In this document: piece after piece, positions 37,729 through 50,289 of the stretch
Layout: every line of letters starts with the position of its first letter
Position numbering within the stretch: the first letter of the stretch is position 1
Position numbers and translations under genes: made by a program
Notes under the pieces: model-generated
Seen by the model: only the letters and a program-made list of their open reading frames with translations
Told to the model about the DNA's origin: nothing
The model's database searches: none
Assembly: GCA_030374805.1 (NCBI GenBank)
Contig: JARGSG010000105.1
Coordinates: 104,969-168,968, forward strand
Direction: 5' to 3'
DNA: 64,000 nucleotides
From: Gracilaria gracilis
Taxonomy: Eukaryota > Rhodophyta > Florideophyceae > Gracilariales > Gracilariaceae

Positions 37729-40700
37729 TTATCCTACTTGGGCATTGACAATTGTCGCCGGGAGACCCGTGAGAGTACGCCGATGGTACTGCACCACTTT
37801 CGATCGTGGGAGGTGCTCGATTGGCTCATCCGAGTCAGCCTCGGGCCCGTAGCCGTACCAACGTACGAGATACTGTGTGTACCCCAATGGGTGGTATGAT
37901 TGTTCCACTATGTGGTCGACTACGAACTCCTGTCGGAAGACTTCCCGGCCTTGCCGTGTGATTACGACATCCTTTGTCGGAGAGAACTCCGGCGGCCTTG
38001 CCGTGTGTGGCAGTGCGTCGATGCTCCGGTTAGACCGAGATGTGTCCAACAAGGTTGGTGGCACGGTACCTTCGCGGTGTGGTCCCCCACTTGGGTCGAT
38101 TGTCACGCGTCTCGCGGTGTCGGTGTTCCTGATGCCTTGGCTCGGTAGAGTTCCTTCTCCCGCGGGAGTCCCAAGTGGGCGTACCGCAAGTTTGCGTGGT
38201 AGGAACCGTTTCGACGGAGTTGTGTGTGGCGTCGAAGGCGCTCGCGTCAACGGTAACCCTGATTGAACCGGCCTCGCCGTGGTGGTACGTGAAATTGTCA
38301 ACGGGTGGCCGTCATTGGTCTGCGCCGTGGCGTGTTCTACCTCCGTATGCAAGGGAGGTGTCAGCTCGGTTTGTCGACATGGTTCGCTCGCTGAGTTGAT
38401 CTCCCTTACAGGTGTAGTCCGTGTGCTACGTTTGGCACTTCCCTGCTGGGCATTTAGCGACGTGTCCACGGTGTGACCCACCTCAGGCGTGTTGGGCGAC
38501 TTAGTCTCCGATGACTCTTCTCCGTCTTGGACGTGCGAGCTCAACGGCGCCTCAGGCGGTATTTCCACTCCGTTATGCAACGTAGTCACTCCAGGCGTGC
38601 TATGCGGCATAGGCAACGGCTTCGCCGGTAACGACTGAGTCTCCTCGGTCGTGTCCCGCACAGCGGTAGTGCCTGGTGACGATTCCGCTTCTGCGTTGAC
38701 GCGCGGCGACATTGACGAGATGCCGGGCTCCCGAGAGGGCTTTGATTGTGCATTAGCGGTGTCTCTCTTCCGTGCTACACGGTGTTCCTCACGCGACAGC
38801 GCGGAAGCATGACGATTAACGAGTCCCTCCCCCTCCTTAGATGGAGCGACATCGGGAGTGGGTGTCAACGCGCCGAGGCGGCGAATAATTACGCCAGGTG
38901 GCGGGGCTTCAGACAGCGAAGCACCAGGGCACGTAGAGTCCGATAACATCGGCAAATCAGAGAGTCCCCTACTTGGGTGTGGTACCTCCCTAGGGCGGTC
39001 GATCGGGGGTGGGTCCGGTGTGTCCGTAGTGTTCGTTTCCGCTTCTGCGGTAGAATGTCCACTTGATGGGTCGTTTCCCGCAGGCGGGGGTGCAAAAACC
39101 ACGCGATCGCGGGAAATGCGTTCGTGTTGCTGACCCATCTCCACTACGACAGTGTCGGATTCCACAGCAATTGTCTTGAAGGGACCGTCGGTGACAGGTG
39201 AGAGCTTGTGGCGTTTCTCCTTGCCTGGGTTCCCATACTCCTTACGGATGAATACATAGTCCCCTTCTTTAAGGGCGGGTGGTCTTCGAGGGGCTCGCTG
39301 ATCGAAATCACGCTTATACGCGGCTTGTGACCGGGCCATTGACCGTTGTGCTGCAGGGTCCAGCTTGGTAAACCATGTCTTCCAAATTTCCCTGCATTCC
39401 TTCGTCGAAGGAAATTGATCCAGCGTTGGCTGTGCTTCGAGCGCCACGGGCGGCGGGGTGCGAGACAGAACCAATTCAAATGGAGTCAATCCCGTAGTAC
39501 GGTGTACCTGAGTGTTGTATGCGAATGTCAGCGCATCGGTGAACAGGTCCCACGTAGTGGGGTGATCGGCTACGTATGAACGGAGTGCTTCTAACAGCGT
39601 CCGGTTAAACCGTTCAGCCTGCCCATTACACTGGGGGTGGTAGGTTGTCGTGAAGAGATTCTTGACATCCAGAATTCGGCATACATCCCCGAAGAACCGG
39701 GAGGCAAATTGTTTCCCGTTGTCGGAGAGTAGATTCACCGGTGGACCGTAGACGAATGCCCAATGGGTGACGAATGCTTGCGCAACCGTCAGTGACGTGA
39801 TTCTCCGTAAGGGTACGGTACGAACGAGCTTCGAGAAACGATCCGTGATCACGAGTAGAAATTTGTTACGCCGCTTAGTAGCGAGGAAGGGTCCCAAAAT
39901 ATCGATAGTTACGAATTCCAGGGGCGCCCTTGCGGGGAAGAGCTTCAACTTTGTCGCGTGGCGGCGAAGCTTGACGCGATTCCGAGCACACTCGGGGCAG
40001 AACCGCACAGTTGCGTAGCAATCCACAGCCATTGCTGGCCAGTAGAATTTCCTTCGCAATGTAAGGTACAGTTTCCGTCCTCCGACGTGGCCACTAAGTT
40101 TGGCATAGTGTGATAAATGTAACACCCGAGATTTTAGGGCGTGTGGCACCACTATTTGTGGGTTTCCAGTTACCGTGCGAACGAGGTATCCAATATCATT
40201 CACCCGAAAGGGGAGATCAGCTCCTCCATTGGGTTGCGCCCGAATCTTCGTGCAGTAGGGATCGCTGAACTGTTCCCTAACCATCTCCTCCGTTGTGACG
40301 GGTACGAAGTTCCCTGGTAGGGGGTTCGCACTTTCGCTGACAGCGAGTAGGTCGTCCAGTTCCTGGTCAAAATCCAGTTCGTCTGGCCATTCCTCTTCGA
40401 TATCCTCCAGTTCACCTGCGGTGTAGTCGTCAACTGCAAAGCAGGGTATTTCCTCATCATCGACGGCTAACGCTTCCCCTGTGGTGGGTAGGCGAGAAAG
40501 GGCGTCGGCTTGTGTATTGTTGGCGCCCTTCTTGTAGGTGACGTCGAAGTCGAACTCTGCGAGACGCAGTCTCCAACACATTAAGCGGCCTGAAGGCTTT
40601 GATATGGAGAGTAGCCATCTCAATGATGAGTGATCCGTGTACACGGTGAAATGGGCACCCATGAGGTAGGGGCGTAGTGTGCATAATGCCCACACTACTG

Positions 40701-41441
40701 CAAGACATTCCTTCTCCGAGACGGAGTAATTCTTCTCATGCACGTTCAACGAACGGGACCAGTACCCAATTGGCTTGCGTTCTCCCTCTGGGGTGGTTTG
40801 AAATAAGGCGCAGCCTACCTGGTAGTCACTAGAGTCCGTGTCCACGGTATATGAAAGTCCTGGTTTTGGTAGTGACAATACTGGTGCCGTGGTTACAGCC
40901 TCTTTGAGAGAGTTAAAAGCTTCCGTCTGAGTAGACTTGAATGGGTCCAACTTAGGCGGTTGACCCTTCCGCAGGAGCGCGTTGAGAGGTGCCGCAATGT
41001 CCGCAAAGTTGGGAATAAACCGTCTATAGACGTTGACTAATCCTAGAAAGGATCTCAGTTCGGTCTGGGTAGTCGGTTCAGTGGCCTGTTTCAGCGACTT
41101 CACACGAGCTTCCTCGATCATGACACGTCCTGGACGGATTATGTGACCCAGATACTTGACTGTATCCGTGAAGAATTCGCATTTCCTCAGCTTGAGTGTC
41201 ACTCCGGCGTCCCGTAACGTGGCCATTATGTCTCTCACATGCGTGAGGTGATCATCCAGATTATCTGAGAATACAATGACGTCGTCAAGGTAGACGAGAC
41301 AAGTACGCCACTTGAAGCGGGCCAGTAGGATATCAATAGCACGCTGAAGAGTAGCGGGAGCATTGGTTAAACCAAAGGGCATCCGTTTAAAACGGTAGAG
41401 GCCAGAGTGGCAGACAAACGCTGTCTTGTCCTGATCCTCCT
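37729..41441 (-). pseudogene. pol: Pol of A2: RT second half, RNase H, integrase, chromodomain
   Basis: Unbroken from the insertion point of gypsy C at 41441 to the stop at 37729. Motifs: MPFGLTNAPATLQRA, active site YLDDVIVF, RNase H DTDSSDYQVGCALF, integrase zinc finger and DDE core (D in VTIDILG, D in LSDNGKQF, E in NGQAERFNRT), a linker rich in Ser, Thr and Pro, and chromodomain YLVRWYGYG. Compared with A1 most changes are single residues. The open frame appears to run further up, to 41532, but that is LTR sequence of C. The rest of RT lies at 52902 and above. Confidence 0.92.
38828..38839 (-). promoter_or_regulatory. internal polypurine tract 2 of A2
   Basis: Minus strand TAAGGAGGGGGA, as in A1. 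Confidence 0.6.
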
Positions 41442-42282
41442 TGTAGTGCAACGCATGTCGTGGTTGGCGCTCGCTTTTTTGGAAGACGTATATGGTACCT
41501 GCAGTGCAGGGAAGGTTGGACGCATCGCGCACGATGGCACAGCATTGCTGGCTGGGTTACACATGTGCATGGGGGTCTAGACCCATTCTTGGGAAGATTT
41601 GTATTGTATATTTGATAGTTGTAGTGTGCACAGCATTGCCGGTCAGTCACACGCGTGTGGGAAGTTTGCACCCATTGTTGGGGATTCTAGATATTAATAT
41701 TGGATATTTAGTTACCACTGACAGTGGGCGGCTACACTACATAGTAGGTTGAGCTCAACCCAACTTTGAGGAAGTAAACGACTCAACCGAGTGTTCGGCT
41801 CTGATGTTTCACTCTTGGTAAGCAATATCCTCCTCGCGGAGAGTTGCCACTACTGTGTAGGTACCATCATCCGCCTCGCGGCATCTACAGCACCCTTACC
41901 GCATTCCGCGTGTTATTCTGTGTGTTTCCTTTATTTGTTTTCGCATTGTTATACAGGTATCGCTACACTGCATACCGGTGTTGACCGTTCTTTGTTTCGC
42001 CCACTCGCGTGGTTCGCTACCGCTCTCCGCGTCTCGTGCCACTCTCGTGTGTGTGTTGGTTGTCCCGTCTGTGACGTCATCCCCGACTCTGTCTTGTTCC
42101 CCACCACTGTGCGGCTTCTTTGCCTTTACCGCTCTCTACGCGTGTCGTGACGGTGATCCCCGGTCTTACACCCGGCTAGCGCGATCATCCTGATAGGGGC
42201 TCTATTGATGTGACTACCTCAGTTGAGGGAAGGCTTGAACACCCTTTGTGTGTCTTCTTCCTCCGCAGGGGGTTGCACCACA
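41442..42282 (+). repeat. 5' LTR of gypsy C
   Basis: 841 bp. Contains TGACGTCA at 42072-42079, as in LTR B. Confidence 0.93.
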
Positions 42283-42284
42283 AT

Positions 42285-42293
42285 TGGTCTCCC
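42285..42293 (+). other. primer-binding site of C
   Basis: TGGTCTCCC starts 2 nt after the LTR. Confidence 0.72.
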
Positions 42294-42717
42294 TACTTAG
42301 AATTCGTGTTGTATCCAGCAAGCTGGTTTGGTGCACCTTCCGGTTTGCCGGTTCGTTTCGTGGTCGTGGAGGACATTTCGCAGTTTAATCTGGGATTCGC
42401 TACCGACTCTACGTCGTGTCGGTTTCGTTTTCCCAATTTGGGTTGTTGTTTGGACACGGTTCTTTACCGGTGGCACTACCTATTTCCGTAGTGTGAGATT
42501 CCCGTCGGTACGGTTGTTGTCCTCCGTTTGAGTTTTTGAACTCGTCCCAGCAATCTGGTGAAGCAACGTTGTCAGATCGTGACGTTCCCGTGGACACGGT
42601 TGTCTTCACCGCATTCGGTTTTTTTCGTCACTCGTGTGAGGATACTAAACTCATTCGAGGTTAATTTGCTGTTCGCTTGATTGTTCCCAGTTCTCTGGTC
42701 TCTTTTCGTCGTGGACG

Positions 42718-44796
42718 ATGGTTTCTGGCAAGCGAGCGAGCCCCTCGAAGGCTCGCTCAGTTGGTTCAGAATTGCCCCCGCGTCCGCGGTCTGTTCCCGA
42801 GCCTCCGTCTGGAGCGGAGAAGAAACCCGGAAACCGGAAGCAATCTATAAAGTCGTCTGACTCCCCAGTGGCGGGACCCTCATCTGCTCCTTTGGAGGGT
42901 TCCACTCCCGCTGCTGCGGTGAAGGACGCGCTCGTCGTCGAGCTGGAGACTCAAGTGCGCACACTTGAGGCCCAGACGGGAGTCATGAGAAGCTCTCATG
43001 CTGCCCTCGCGACTGAGGTCGATACACTTCGTATGAAGGTAGACGCTGCCCTCATCGGAGGTGTATCTGACGATCTACGTATATTACGGAAAGATGTCAA
43101 CACTCTCTTAGAGGGTTTTCAAGGTTACCCCGGTTTTACCGAGGAGGTCAACACGAAGATATTTCGGATTCTGGGCCGTCTTGAGACGTTGGAAGCTACT
43201 ATCCGTGCTGACAACGGCGCTTTTGACACACCCGCGGTGGACTCTCATCGCGCCAGAAACCGGAAATCCGGGAAGAATCGCTCTAAGAAGAGGTTAGTCG
43301 ACGAGTATGATTCGGATTCGTCCAGGTCTTCTGGTATCTCAAACTGCTCTGCGGGTTCTTCTTCGTCGGACTCATCAAATGATGGTGAACGTCGTGTTCG
43401 CACTGCGCGCTCTCGTCATTCTAGTTCCACCTCCGTTGTTGTTCGCACCCGTGAGAAGGGGAGGAAGCACTCAGGTTTGAGGGAGCTGAAGCCTACTAAT
43501 CCCTTGTACAAAAGGTTGTTGTCTTACCGGTACTACCGTTTGGAAGATTCCAGTCTGGACCGTACGCCCCGTGGGACGGGAAAGATCAAGGACTGCATCA
43601 AGCGCATGTCCTTGACGTTTCGTAACCAGTTCTTTACTGGGGAGGATCCCATCTTGGTGTTGGATTTTCTTTCACGCTTTGTCGCGGAAGCTGACATCCT
43701 CGGCATGAGTGAAGGGCAAGCTTATGTCGCATTACCGTATTTTCTATGTGGACTCGCTGAAGACCAATTCAACTCTGTAACAGGTTCATCTCGAGCCTCC
43801 GAAGGAGGGGTTACCTGCTGGCCTGAGGCCGTGCAGTATCTACTTCGCCCGTACGCGACTGGGACCTCTATTGAGGAAGCAATCACCGCGTTGCGGGAAA
43901 CGAAGCAACGCCCGAAGGAATCGGAAACCGAGTTTTTAGTCCGACTGAACAAGGATTTCCACCATTGTGGCAATGTTTATTCCGCTAATGAGCGTTGTAC
44001 ACTGTTTATCAACGGATTGAATCCGGCTATTCGCACGCTAGTCTCCCAGCGACGGGAAGACAAGCGGAAGACCACCTATCTCGAGTTGGTTCAATACGCG
44101 AAAGCGGAAGGAGACGCACTGCGTGCACGCTCCGGACACCGGGGTTCATCCAGGGCGTTTCACCTCGAAGGGGCGTCCTCATCGATCTCACTGCTACCGC
44201 AGGATTTTTTTGGCCACGAAGTAGATAATTTGCATCTGGCACAGGGGAACCTGTATTCTATTCCGACTACGGAGTTGCCTTCAACTACTGAAGCCTCGTC
44301 GATGACGGATGATCCGCTAATTTACGCAGATCGCCCCCACGTTCGCGGACCGCAAGTACCCTATTGAGGGAGTCGTTACCAGCGACCTGGTTGGGTAGAC
44401 CCGCGGACGGTGAGAGCAAAGGACCCACGAAGTGCCGGAAGACCCGGGTTGATTTGTTTTCTATGCTACGAACACGGGCATGTGGCACCGGATTGCCACC
44501 TCACCATGAGGGATATGCCCACGGTCGTGGTGAATTTCGAAGCTCTGACCCCAGAAGAACAGGCGTCAGTGCCGATAACCGCGTATTTGCGTGCGAAGAC
44601 AGACTTTCCGAAACGGATTTCTCCCGCAGATATCGCTGCGTTGCGACACTCGGGTTCTTCCCAGGTCAATGCTTCACCGGCTCAAGCCGTGGCGGCAACC
44701 GCTGCTGCGGGTAGTTCTGTTCCACAGGAGTCTGTGAAGATCCCTACCGCACAGGACGCCGTTTCCGTTAGAACGGATGATACTCAGTTAAACTGA
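42718..44796 (+). pseudogene. gag: Gag of gypsy C, one in-frame stop
   Basis: ATG 42718 (MVSGKRASPSKARSVG). A Pro/Ser-rich start, coiled-coil-like segment (HAALATEVDTLRMKVD), Ser/Asp patch and capsid core (YRYYRLEDSSLD, FTGEDPILVLDFLSRFV) align with A1 Gag throughout. TGA at 44365-44367 interrupts the frame just before the CCHC knuckle CFLCYEHGHVAPDC, which continues in the same frame to the gag stop TGA at 44794-44796. The stop would remove the RNA-binding knuckle and everything behind it. It may be a simple inactivating mutation. Confidence 0.88.
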
Positions 44797-47700
44797 GTAC
44801 GGGAGTCTCCAATGGAGAGGCGCCACAGTCGAGGTCTACGGCGCCCGAGGCGTCACCGCCTCGCTCCCAGGTCAAAATCCTCTCGAGGAAGCCGACCGTC
44901 CTAGACGTGGACTCTACCACCGTTGGTGTAATGCGTCGCCCTTGGATACGGTTCAGGAACAACCGGATCCCGGATCGAGTCATGGTCATGGCCAAGCGAA
45001 ACTACAAGATATTCGCTGACCTTGGCCTTTCTACTCAGTATATGGTGCGTCATTTGTCTATCCTGGATACAGGCGCTGGTCCCAATTTTATTGTGGAGTC
45101 GCTCTTACCGCCGGAAATCCGTTGTCGAGTTCGTCAAGGACCCGTCATGGACGTGGCAGATGCAAATAATAACCCGTTGAGTACGGCTGGAATGGTTTCC
45201 CTGATCGTCAGGATTGGCAACTGCATTGAGCAGGTTGAATTCATCGTCTGCAAGACGCTTGCTGCCCCTGTCATCTTAGGGTGTGACTTCTGTGACAGAT
45301 ATGTCGAGTCAATCAGACCGCGTGCGCGTGAAGTGGAAATGGAAGATGGTCCGGTTGTACCGATTGTTCGTCGTTCTTTGAGAAGAACCTCAGCTAAGCT
45401 GGTACCGCTACCTACTCCTTTACAGGATTCTAACCCTCCGAAGGAGTCTCCGAAACTCCGTGTTGCACGTGCTATTTCTATTCCGCCAGAATCCCAAGTA
45501 TGGGTTGATTTTACTGCTGCTCCGCGTGGTTTGCGGGTTGTTCAACCATCTACCTCGTTATACGAGAAATATCAGGTCGCATTAGCGAATGGCGTTGTGC
45601 AGATCTCGAATGGTCACCCCTTTCGGGTTTTGTTAGCCAACTTTGGCAAGAAGTCCCAGTTTCTGGTGAAGAACCAAGTTATTGGTACTGTCCTACCGCA
45701 CCCTACGACGCTTATCCCTACAAAGGTGACTGCCGCCGAGATGCTCGGGATTGTCGAAGAAACCGCTGATAGGTCTCACTCTCAGGAGGGGGAGGGGTAT
45801 TCGTCGCGTGCGCAAGCTTCAAACCCGTCTCAGACGGTTAACAACACAAGAGACCCGGAAAAGAAGACCATGCCTACGAGTTATGACAGGATTGACCCAA
45901 TTAAGGAGTTAGAAGAACTGAATCTCGGTCATGTACCGGATTCACACCGCGAGAAGTTGCGTGATATGTTGTGCGAATTTACACCAATGTGGGATGGTTC
46001 CCTCGGAGAGGTTACAGCTACGGAACACCGGATTGATCTGTTGCCAGACGTTAAGACTATTGCTCAACACCCTTACAGGGCAGGTCCGAAAGCTCGGGAG
46101 GAAGAACAGTTTCAAATCAACAAGATGCTCCGAGCCGGAGTTATAGAACCGGCACAGTCGCCGTGGGCATCTCCAGTTGTACTGGCTCCGAAACCCGATG
46201 GGTCCTGGCGTTTTTGTATCGACTATCGTCGCCTCAATGATGTTACCGTCAAAGACGTCTATCCCATACCTCTTATGGACGAGTACATTGACTCGCTTGG
46301 CCATGCAACCGTCTTCTCCACTTTGGATGCGAATTGGGAGTACTGGCAAGTACCCGTGCGACCGGAAGACCGTGATAAGACTGCGTTTACCTGTCATTCA
46401 GGGCTGTACCGCTTTAAGCGTATGCATTTTGGACTTACGAACGCCCCCGCTACTTTTCAGCGTGCTTTGGATATCCTCCTTGCCCGTTTCAAATGGCGGA
46501 GTTGCCTCGTCTATCTCGACGATATCATCGTCTTCTCCAATAATTTGGATGACCATTTGGATCACGTTCGTGAGATAATCACAACACTGCGTGACGCAGG
46601 AGTAACACTCAAGCTGAGGAAATGTGAATTCTTTACTGACTCGGTCAAGTATCTTGGACACGTAATCCGTCCGGGACGGCTACTGATCGAGCAGGCTCGC
46701 GTGAAATCACTCAAGGAGGCTAAACTACCTACGACTCAGACTGAGCTGCGTTCTTTCCTAGGATTATGCAACGTCTATCGACGATTTATTCCTCGCTTCG
46801 CGAAGATCGCGGGACCGCTCAACGAGCTCCTGAAGAAGGGACAACCACCAAAACTGGGCCCCCTTGCTCCCACGCAAGTGGAAGCATTCAACTCTCTTAT
46901 AGAGGCAGTTACAACAGCACCCGTGCTGTCATTACCGAAGAACGGGTTGCCATTTACCGTGGATACGGATGCGAGCGACTACCAGATCGGCTGTGCACTG
47001 TTTCAGACTACACCCGATGGGGAACGCCGACCAATTGTATTTTGGTCTCGCACGCTCAACGTTCATGAACGGAACTATTCGGTATCCGAAAAGGAGTGGC
47101 TCGCCATGGTATGGGCTTTACAGACGTTAAGACCATATCTTATGGGTGTGCATTTTACCGTTAACACGGATCATTCCGCGTTACGCTGGTTAATGTCAAT
47201 CACGGAACCTTCCGGGCGTTTAATGCGCTGGCGTCTTCGGCTAGTCGAGTTTGATTATGAAGTCACCTACAAGAAGGGAAGTCTCAACACGCAAGCGGAT
47301 GCTCTTTCACGTTTGGGAACGGAAGGCGAAGCGTTACGCGTCGACGACGATGATGAAGATATCCCCTGTTTCCTCATGGAGGAGGGTGAAGAAGACTACG
47401 AACTGATTTCGGACGACATCTGTGATGACTTACTCGTCGCAGACGGTGAAGACCCGGAACTCGGTGCGTTTGTCCCCATTACTCCTGAGGAGATGATCAG
47501 AGAACAGCAGGGAGACCCGTTCTGTACGAGGATACGCGCCCAAATTAATGGCGGTGCGAACATCCCTTTTGGGGTTAACACTCAGGGTTACCTCGTTAGA
47601 GTGGTTCGTTCATCCCCACAGATCGTGGTTCCTCACTCCTTGCAGTCCAGGGTTCTTCACCTATCACACTTTTCTAAGGTTGCTTCCCATCCTGGGGCTA

Positions 47701-49508
47701 GAAGGCTGTACACGACACTACGTCGGGATTTCTACTGGCCCGCGTTAGCGTTGGATTGCTATACCACCGTCAAGGCGTGTACGCACTGTGCTCGTGAACG
47801 AGTTAAATTACGTCGCCATGCGAAGAAGCTAACTCTGTTCCCCGCACGGGCGCCTCTTGAGTTTGTTGCCATCGATATACTCGGTGAGTTTTTAAGGACA
47901 TCCCGAGGTAATCGGTTTCTACTCGTCATTACGGACAGATTCTCGAAGTTAGTCCGGACAATTCCGTTGAGGAAGATTACATCACGCACTGTTGCGGAAG
48001 CTTTCGTTAAGCATTGGGTCCTAGTCTACGGTCCCCCGGTTCATCTCCTTTCGGATAATGGTCCGCAATTTACTGCGCGTTTCTTCCAGGACGTCTGTCG
48101 GATACTCGACGTGAAGAATCTCTTCACGACGACGTATCATCCCCAATGTAATGGGCAAGTCGAGCGATTTAATCGAACGCTGCTCTCCGCATTGCGGGCT
48201 TATACTGTTGAACATCCAAAGACTTGGGATCTCTACACGGATACCGTGACGTACGCGTACAATACGCAGATTCAAAGAGTTACTGGTTTATCTCCTTTCG
48301 AGCTTGTGCTGTCGCGAACCCCACCGCCAGTTGCGGTTGAACCTCAGCCAAAGCTGGATACGTTCCCGTCGACGGTTGATCACTACCTGCGTTGGAAGCA
48401 GTGGCTTTCATTTATGGTACCTGTTGCCAGGTCGGCAATGGCTAAAGCACAACACGCTTATAAGCGGAACTTTGATGCCCGTATTCGGAGACCACTACCA
48501 CCGCTGGAACCGGGACAAACCGTCTTTGTAAGGAAAGAATATTACAATCCTGAAAAGGAGAGGCGACACAAGCTTTCTCCCATCGCTGATGGTCCGTACC
48601 GCGTTATTAGCGTGAATAAGGACACAGTTGTACTGGAAGTTGGTGGCGCTCATGAGCGTTTTTCTCGAGATCGAGTTGTACAAGGACCTACCCGTCATAC
48701 GGAAGTTGTTTTGGATACTCAGCAGGAGGCTGGACAGGCGGAGAACCGATCGCTACAGTCTACAGAAGCTACACCACTTGTGGGGCTTCGTCACCCATCG
48801 AGGGGATTGTCGGAGTTACCGATGTTATCGTCGCGAACCGAATCTTCGGATTCTACACCGCTTGTGAAGTCGCGCTTCACAGCGTCTATCGAACCGTCAA
48901 CGGACGTGATGACTGCTCCCCGTATCGCTCCACCTCAGGAGGGGGAGGGTAATTCACGCGTTGTTGCGGAAGAACAGGAATCACCGGTGTCGCAACCGTC
49001 GCAGACATCCCGTGATTCACGGAGAGAAGAATTGGAGACTGAGTTGTCTCAGGACACCGTCGAGGACTTGATTGCTAAGGATACCACTGTTAGTGGGCAG
49101 GCAAACCCGCTACAGCGTGCTGATATTGCCAAGGGCGCGCAACGCTCTATAGCGGATCGCAGCCCTATCAGCAAGGGACACGCGCAATCTACGGACTCCC
49201 GTACTGTCCAGGATACTGGAATTGCTCACCCGCACGGGGAATCGCCGCATGATCAACCTCCTGTTGTCGAGGAGACACAAGAGGGACCACCTGATCGCGC
49301 TCGCGAAAGTTCCTCGGCACCGCCGGAAGTCGACGCTGATCACCCGATTTCTCGGAAGAGCACGGCTACAGCACCGCTGGATACTGCTACACGGAGTATT
49401 CCGGACGCGTGCAAGCCGCAAACCGTCGCTGACGTTCGTCGCGCACCGTCTACGCAGGCGCGAAGTAAAAAAAATCACGGTAGATCCCGGTATCGCAAGA
49501 CCTGTTAG
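44781..49508 (+). CDS. pol: Pol of gypsy C: protease, RT, RNase H, integrase
   Basis: Open from the frameshift site; first Met at 44907. Protease ILDTGAGPN and APVILGCDFCDRY; unlike A, no stop between the halves. RT VVLAPKPDGSWRF and YLDDIIVF, with MHFGLTNAP in place of the usual MPFG; RNase H DTDASDYQIGCALF; integrase zinc finger (HFSKVASHPGA, CTHCARERV) and DDE core (D in VAIDILG, D in LSDNGPQF, E in NGQVERFNRT). The end at 49508 is an artefact: a run of A near 49468-49475 changes the frame, and the linker and chromodomain go on in frame 1. Through integrase the enzyme looks intact. Confidence 0.93.
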   Translation, partial: YSVKLSTGVSNGEAPQSRSTAPEASPPRSQVKILSRKPTVLDVDSTTVGVMRRPWIRFRNNRIPDRVMVMAKRNYKIFADLGLSTQYMVRHLSILDTGAGPNFIVESLLPPEIRCRVRQGPVMDVADANNNPLSTAGMVSLIVRIGNCIEQVEFIVCKTLAAPVILGCDFCDRYVESIRPRAREVEMEDGPVVPIVRRSLRRTSAKLVPLPTPLQDSNPPKESPKLRVARAISIPPESQVWVDFTAAPRGLRVVQPSTSLYEKYQVALANGVVQISNGHPFRVLLANFGKKSQFLVKNQVIGTVLPHPTTLIPTKVTAAEMLGIVEETADRSHSQEGEGYSSRAQASNPSQTVNNTRDPEKKTMPTSYDRIDPIKELEELNLGHVPDSHREKLRDMLCEFTPMWDGSLGEVTATEHRIDLLPDVKTIAQHPYRAGPKAREEEQFQINKMLRAGVIEPAQSPWASPVVLAPKPDGSWRFCIDYRRLNDVTVKDVYPIPLMDEYIDSLGHATVFSTLDANWEYWQVPVRPEDRDKTAFTCHSGLYRFKRMHFGLTNAPATFQRALDILLARFKWRSCLVYLDDIIVFSNNLDDHLDHVREIITTLRDAGVTLKLRKCEFFTDSVKYLGHVIRPGRLLIEQARVKSLKEAKLPTTQTELRSFLGLCNVYRRFIPRFAKIAGPLNELLKKGQPPKLGPLAPTQVEAFNSLIEAVTTAPVLSLPKNGLPFTVDTDASDYQIGCALFQTTPDGERRPIVFWSRTLNVHERNYSVSEKEWLAMVWALQTLRPYLMGVHFTVNTDHSALRWLMSITEPSGRLMRWRLRLVEFDYEVTYKKGSLNTQADALSRLGTEGEALRVDDDDEDIPCFLMEEGEEDYELISDDICDDLLVADGEDPELGAFVPITPEEMIREQQGDPFCTRIRAQINGGANIPFGVNTQGYLVRVVRSSPQIVVPHSLQSRVLHLSHFSKVASHPGARRLYTTLRRDFYWPALALDCYTTVKACTHCARERVKLRRHAKKLTLFPARAPLEFVAIDILGEFLRTSRGNRFLLVITDRFSKLVRTIPLRKITSRTVAEAFVKHWVLVYGPPVHLLSDNGPQFTARFFQDVCRILDVKNLFTTTYHPQCNGQVERFNRTLLSALRAYTVEHPKTWDLYTDTVTYAYNTQIQRVTGLSPFELVLSRTPPPVAVEPQPKLDTFPSTVDHYLRWKQWLSFMVPVARSAMAKAQHAYKRNFDARIRRPLPPLEPGQTVFVRKEYYNPEKERRHKLSPIADGPYRVISVNKDTVVLEVGGAHERFSRDRVVQGPTRHTEVVLDTQQEAGQAENRSLQSTEATPLVGLRHPSRGLSELPMLSSRTESSDSTPLVKSRFTASIEPSTDVMTAPRIAPPQEGEGNSRVVAEEQESPVSQPSQTSRDSRREELETELSQDTVEDLIAKDTTVSGQANPLQRADIAKGAQRSIADRSPISKGHAQSTDSRTVQDTGIAHPHGESPHDQPPVVEETQEGPPDRARESSSAPPEVDADHPISRKSTATAPLDTATRSIPDACKPQTVADVRRAPSTQARSKKNHGRSRYRKTC
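44784..44826 (+). promoter_or_regulatory. candidate -1 frameshift signal of C
   Basis: Codons CAG-TTA-AAC-TGA; heptamer GTTAAAC at 44787-44793 is a known type of slippery sequence. The pol frame opens right after TGA at 44778-44780. A short hairpin (TCTCC/GGAGA) lies about 20 nt on. Confidence 0.55.
45781..45793 (+). promoter_or_regulatory. internal polypurine tract 1 of C
   Basis: CTCAGGAGGGGGA, identical to the 3' PPT of C; it encodes QEGE. Confidence 0.6.
48934..48946 (+). promoter_or_regulatory. internal polypurine tract 2 of C
   Basis: CTCAGGAGGGGGA again, in the post-integrase linker; it encodes QEGEG. Confidence 0.6.
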
Positions 49509-50289
49509 TCAGGAAAGAGAGAAGACGCTCGCAGAAGCGAAGTTAGAGCACCCCGGAACGGGTATGGAGGAAGCACCACCGCACCCATCCGTGGGGAAGT
49601 CGTTAAGCGCTCGTCATGACGTTTTGAACCGTCATGACAGTGCACGCACCGTTGGAGATACGGAATACCGCCCTGATTTAGGGAAAATACACGCTGCCAG
49701 TGCAGGAGTGCGCGCGCGCCACACGTCGCGTGGCACACGCCGTGCTCCACACAGTGGGCCTACACTGTCGACCGGCAGCGCCGTAGCCACGAACCGTCGC
49801 ACGGAGTCACGTGAACCGGCACGTGTCGTGGTAGATAATCCGCCTCCCCGTCCGAAACCACCGTCAACACGGGAAACTACTCGTAATCGAGACGTTGAGG
49901 AGACCGTCAACACGGAAGAACTGCTCGAGAACTCCCGGAATTTGGTAAGGAAGACTCAGCAGAGGACGACAGAACCGCCGAAGGCGTCAGAGGCACACAG
50001 CAACGCAGTTGGTATCCCTATTACAGTACCGCTACGAAGCGTGGACGACCCTTCTTAAGGTGGTAAAGAACGTGAAGTTTACGCGAAAGAGTTCGCGGTC
50101 GACCACATCGTGGGACACAGTTGGCACCCGAAGGGGTATAGGCAGTACCAGGGGCGCTGGTATGGCTATCCGCCATCAGCAGACACGGATGAACCGGTTG
50201 AGCACCTGCCACGATCGAAAATCGTGCAGTATCACCGCCGTACTAACACGGATGTTCCGGCTAACCTACACTGCGCCCTAGTGGGGTAG
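49476..50289 (+). pseudogene. pol: Pol of gypsy C: linker end and chromodomain (out of frame)
   Basis: Frame 1 continues the Ser/Thr/Arg-rich linker after the poly-A shift. An in-frame TAA at 50056-50058 follows, and then the chromodomain in the same frame (FAVDHIVGHS, GRWYGYPPS, DEPVEHLPRSK) to the stop at 50287-50289. It aligns with the A1 chromodomain. One shift plus one stop separate it from the integrase, so this copy would make an integrase without a chromodomain. Confidence 0.82.
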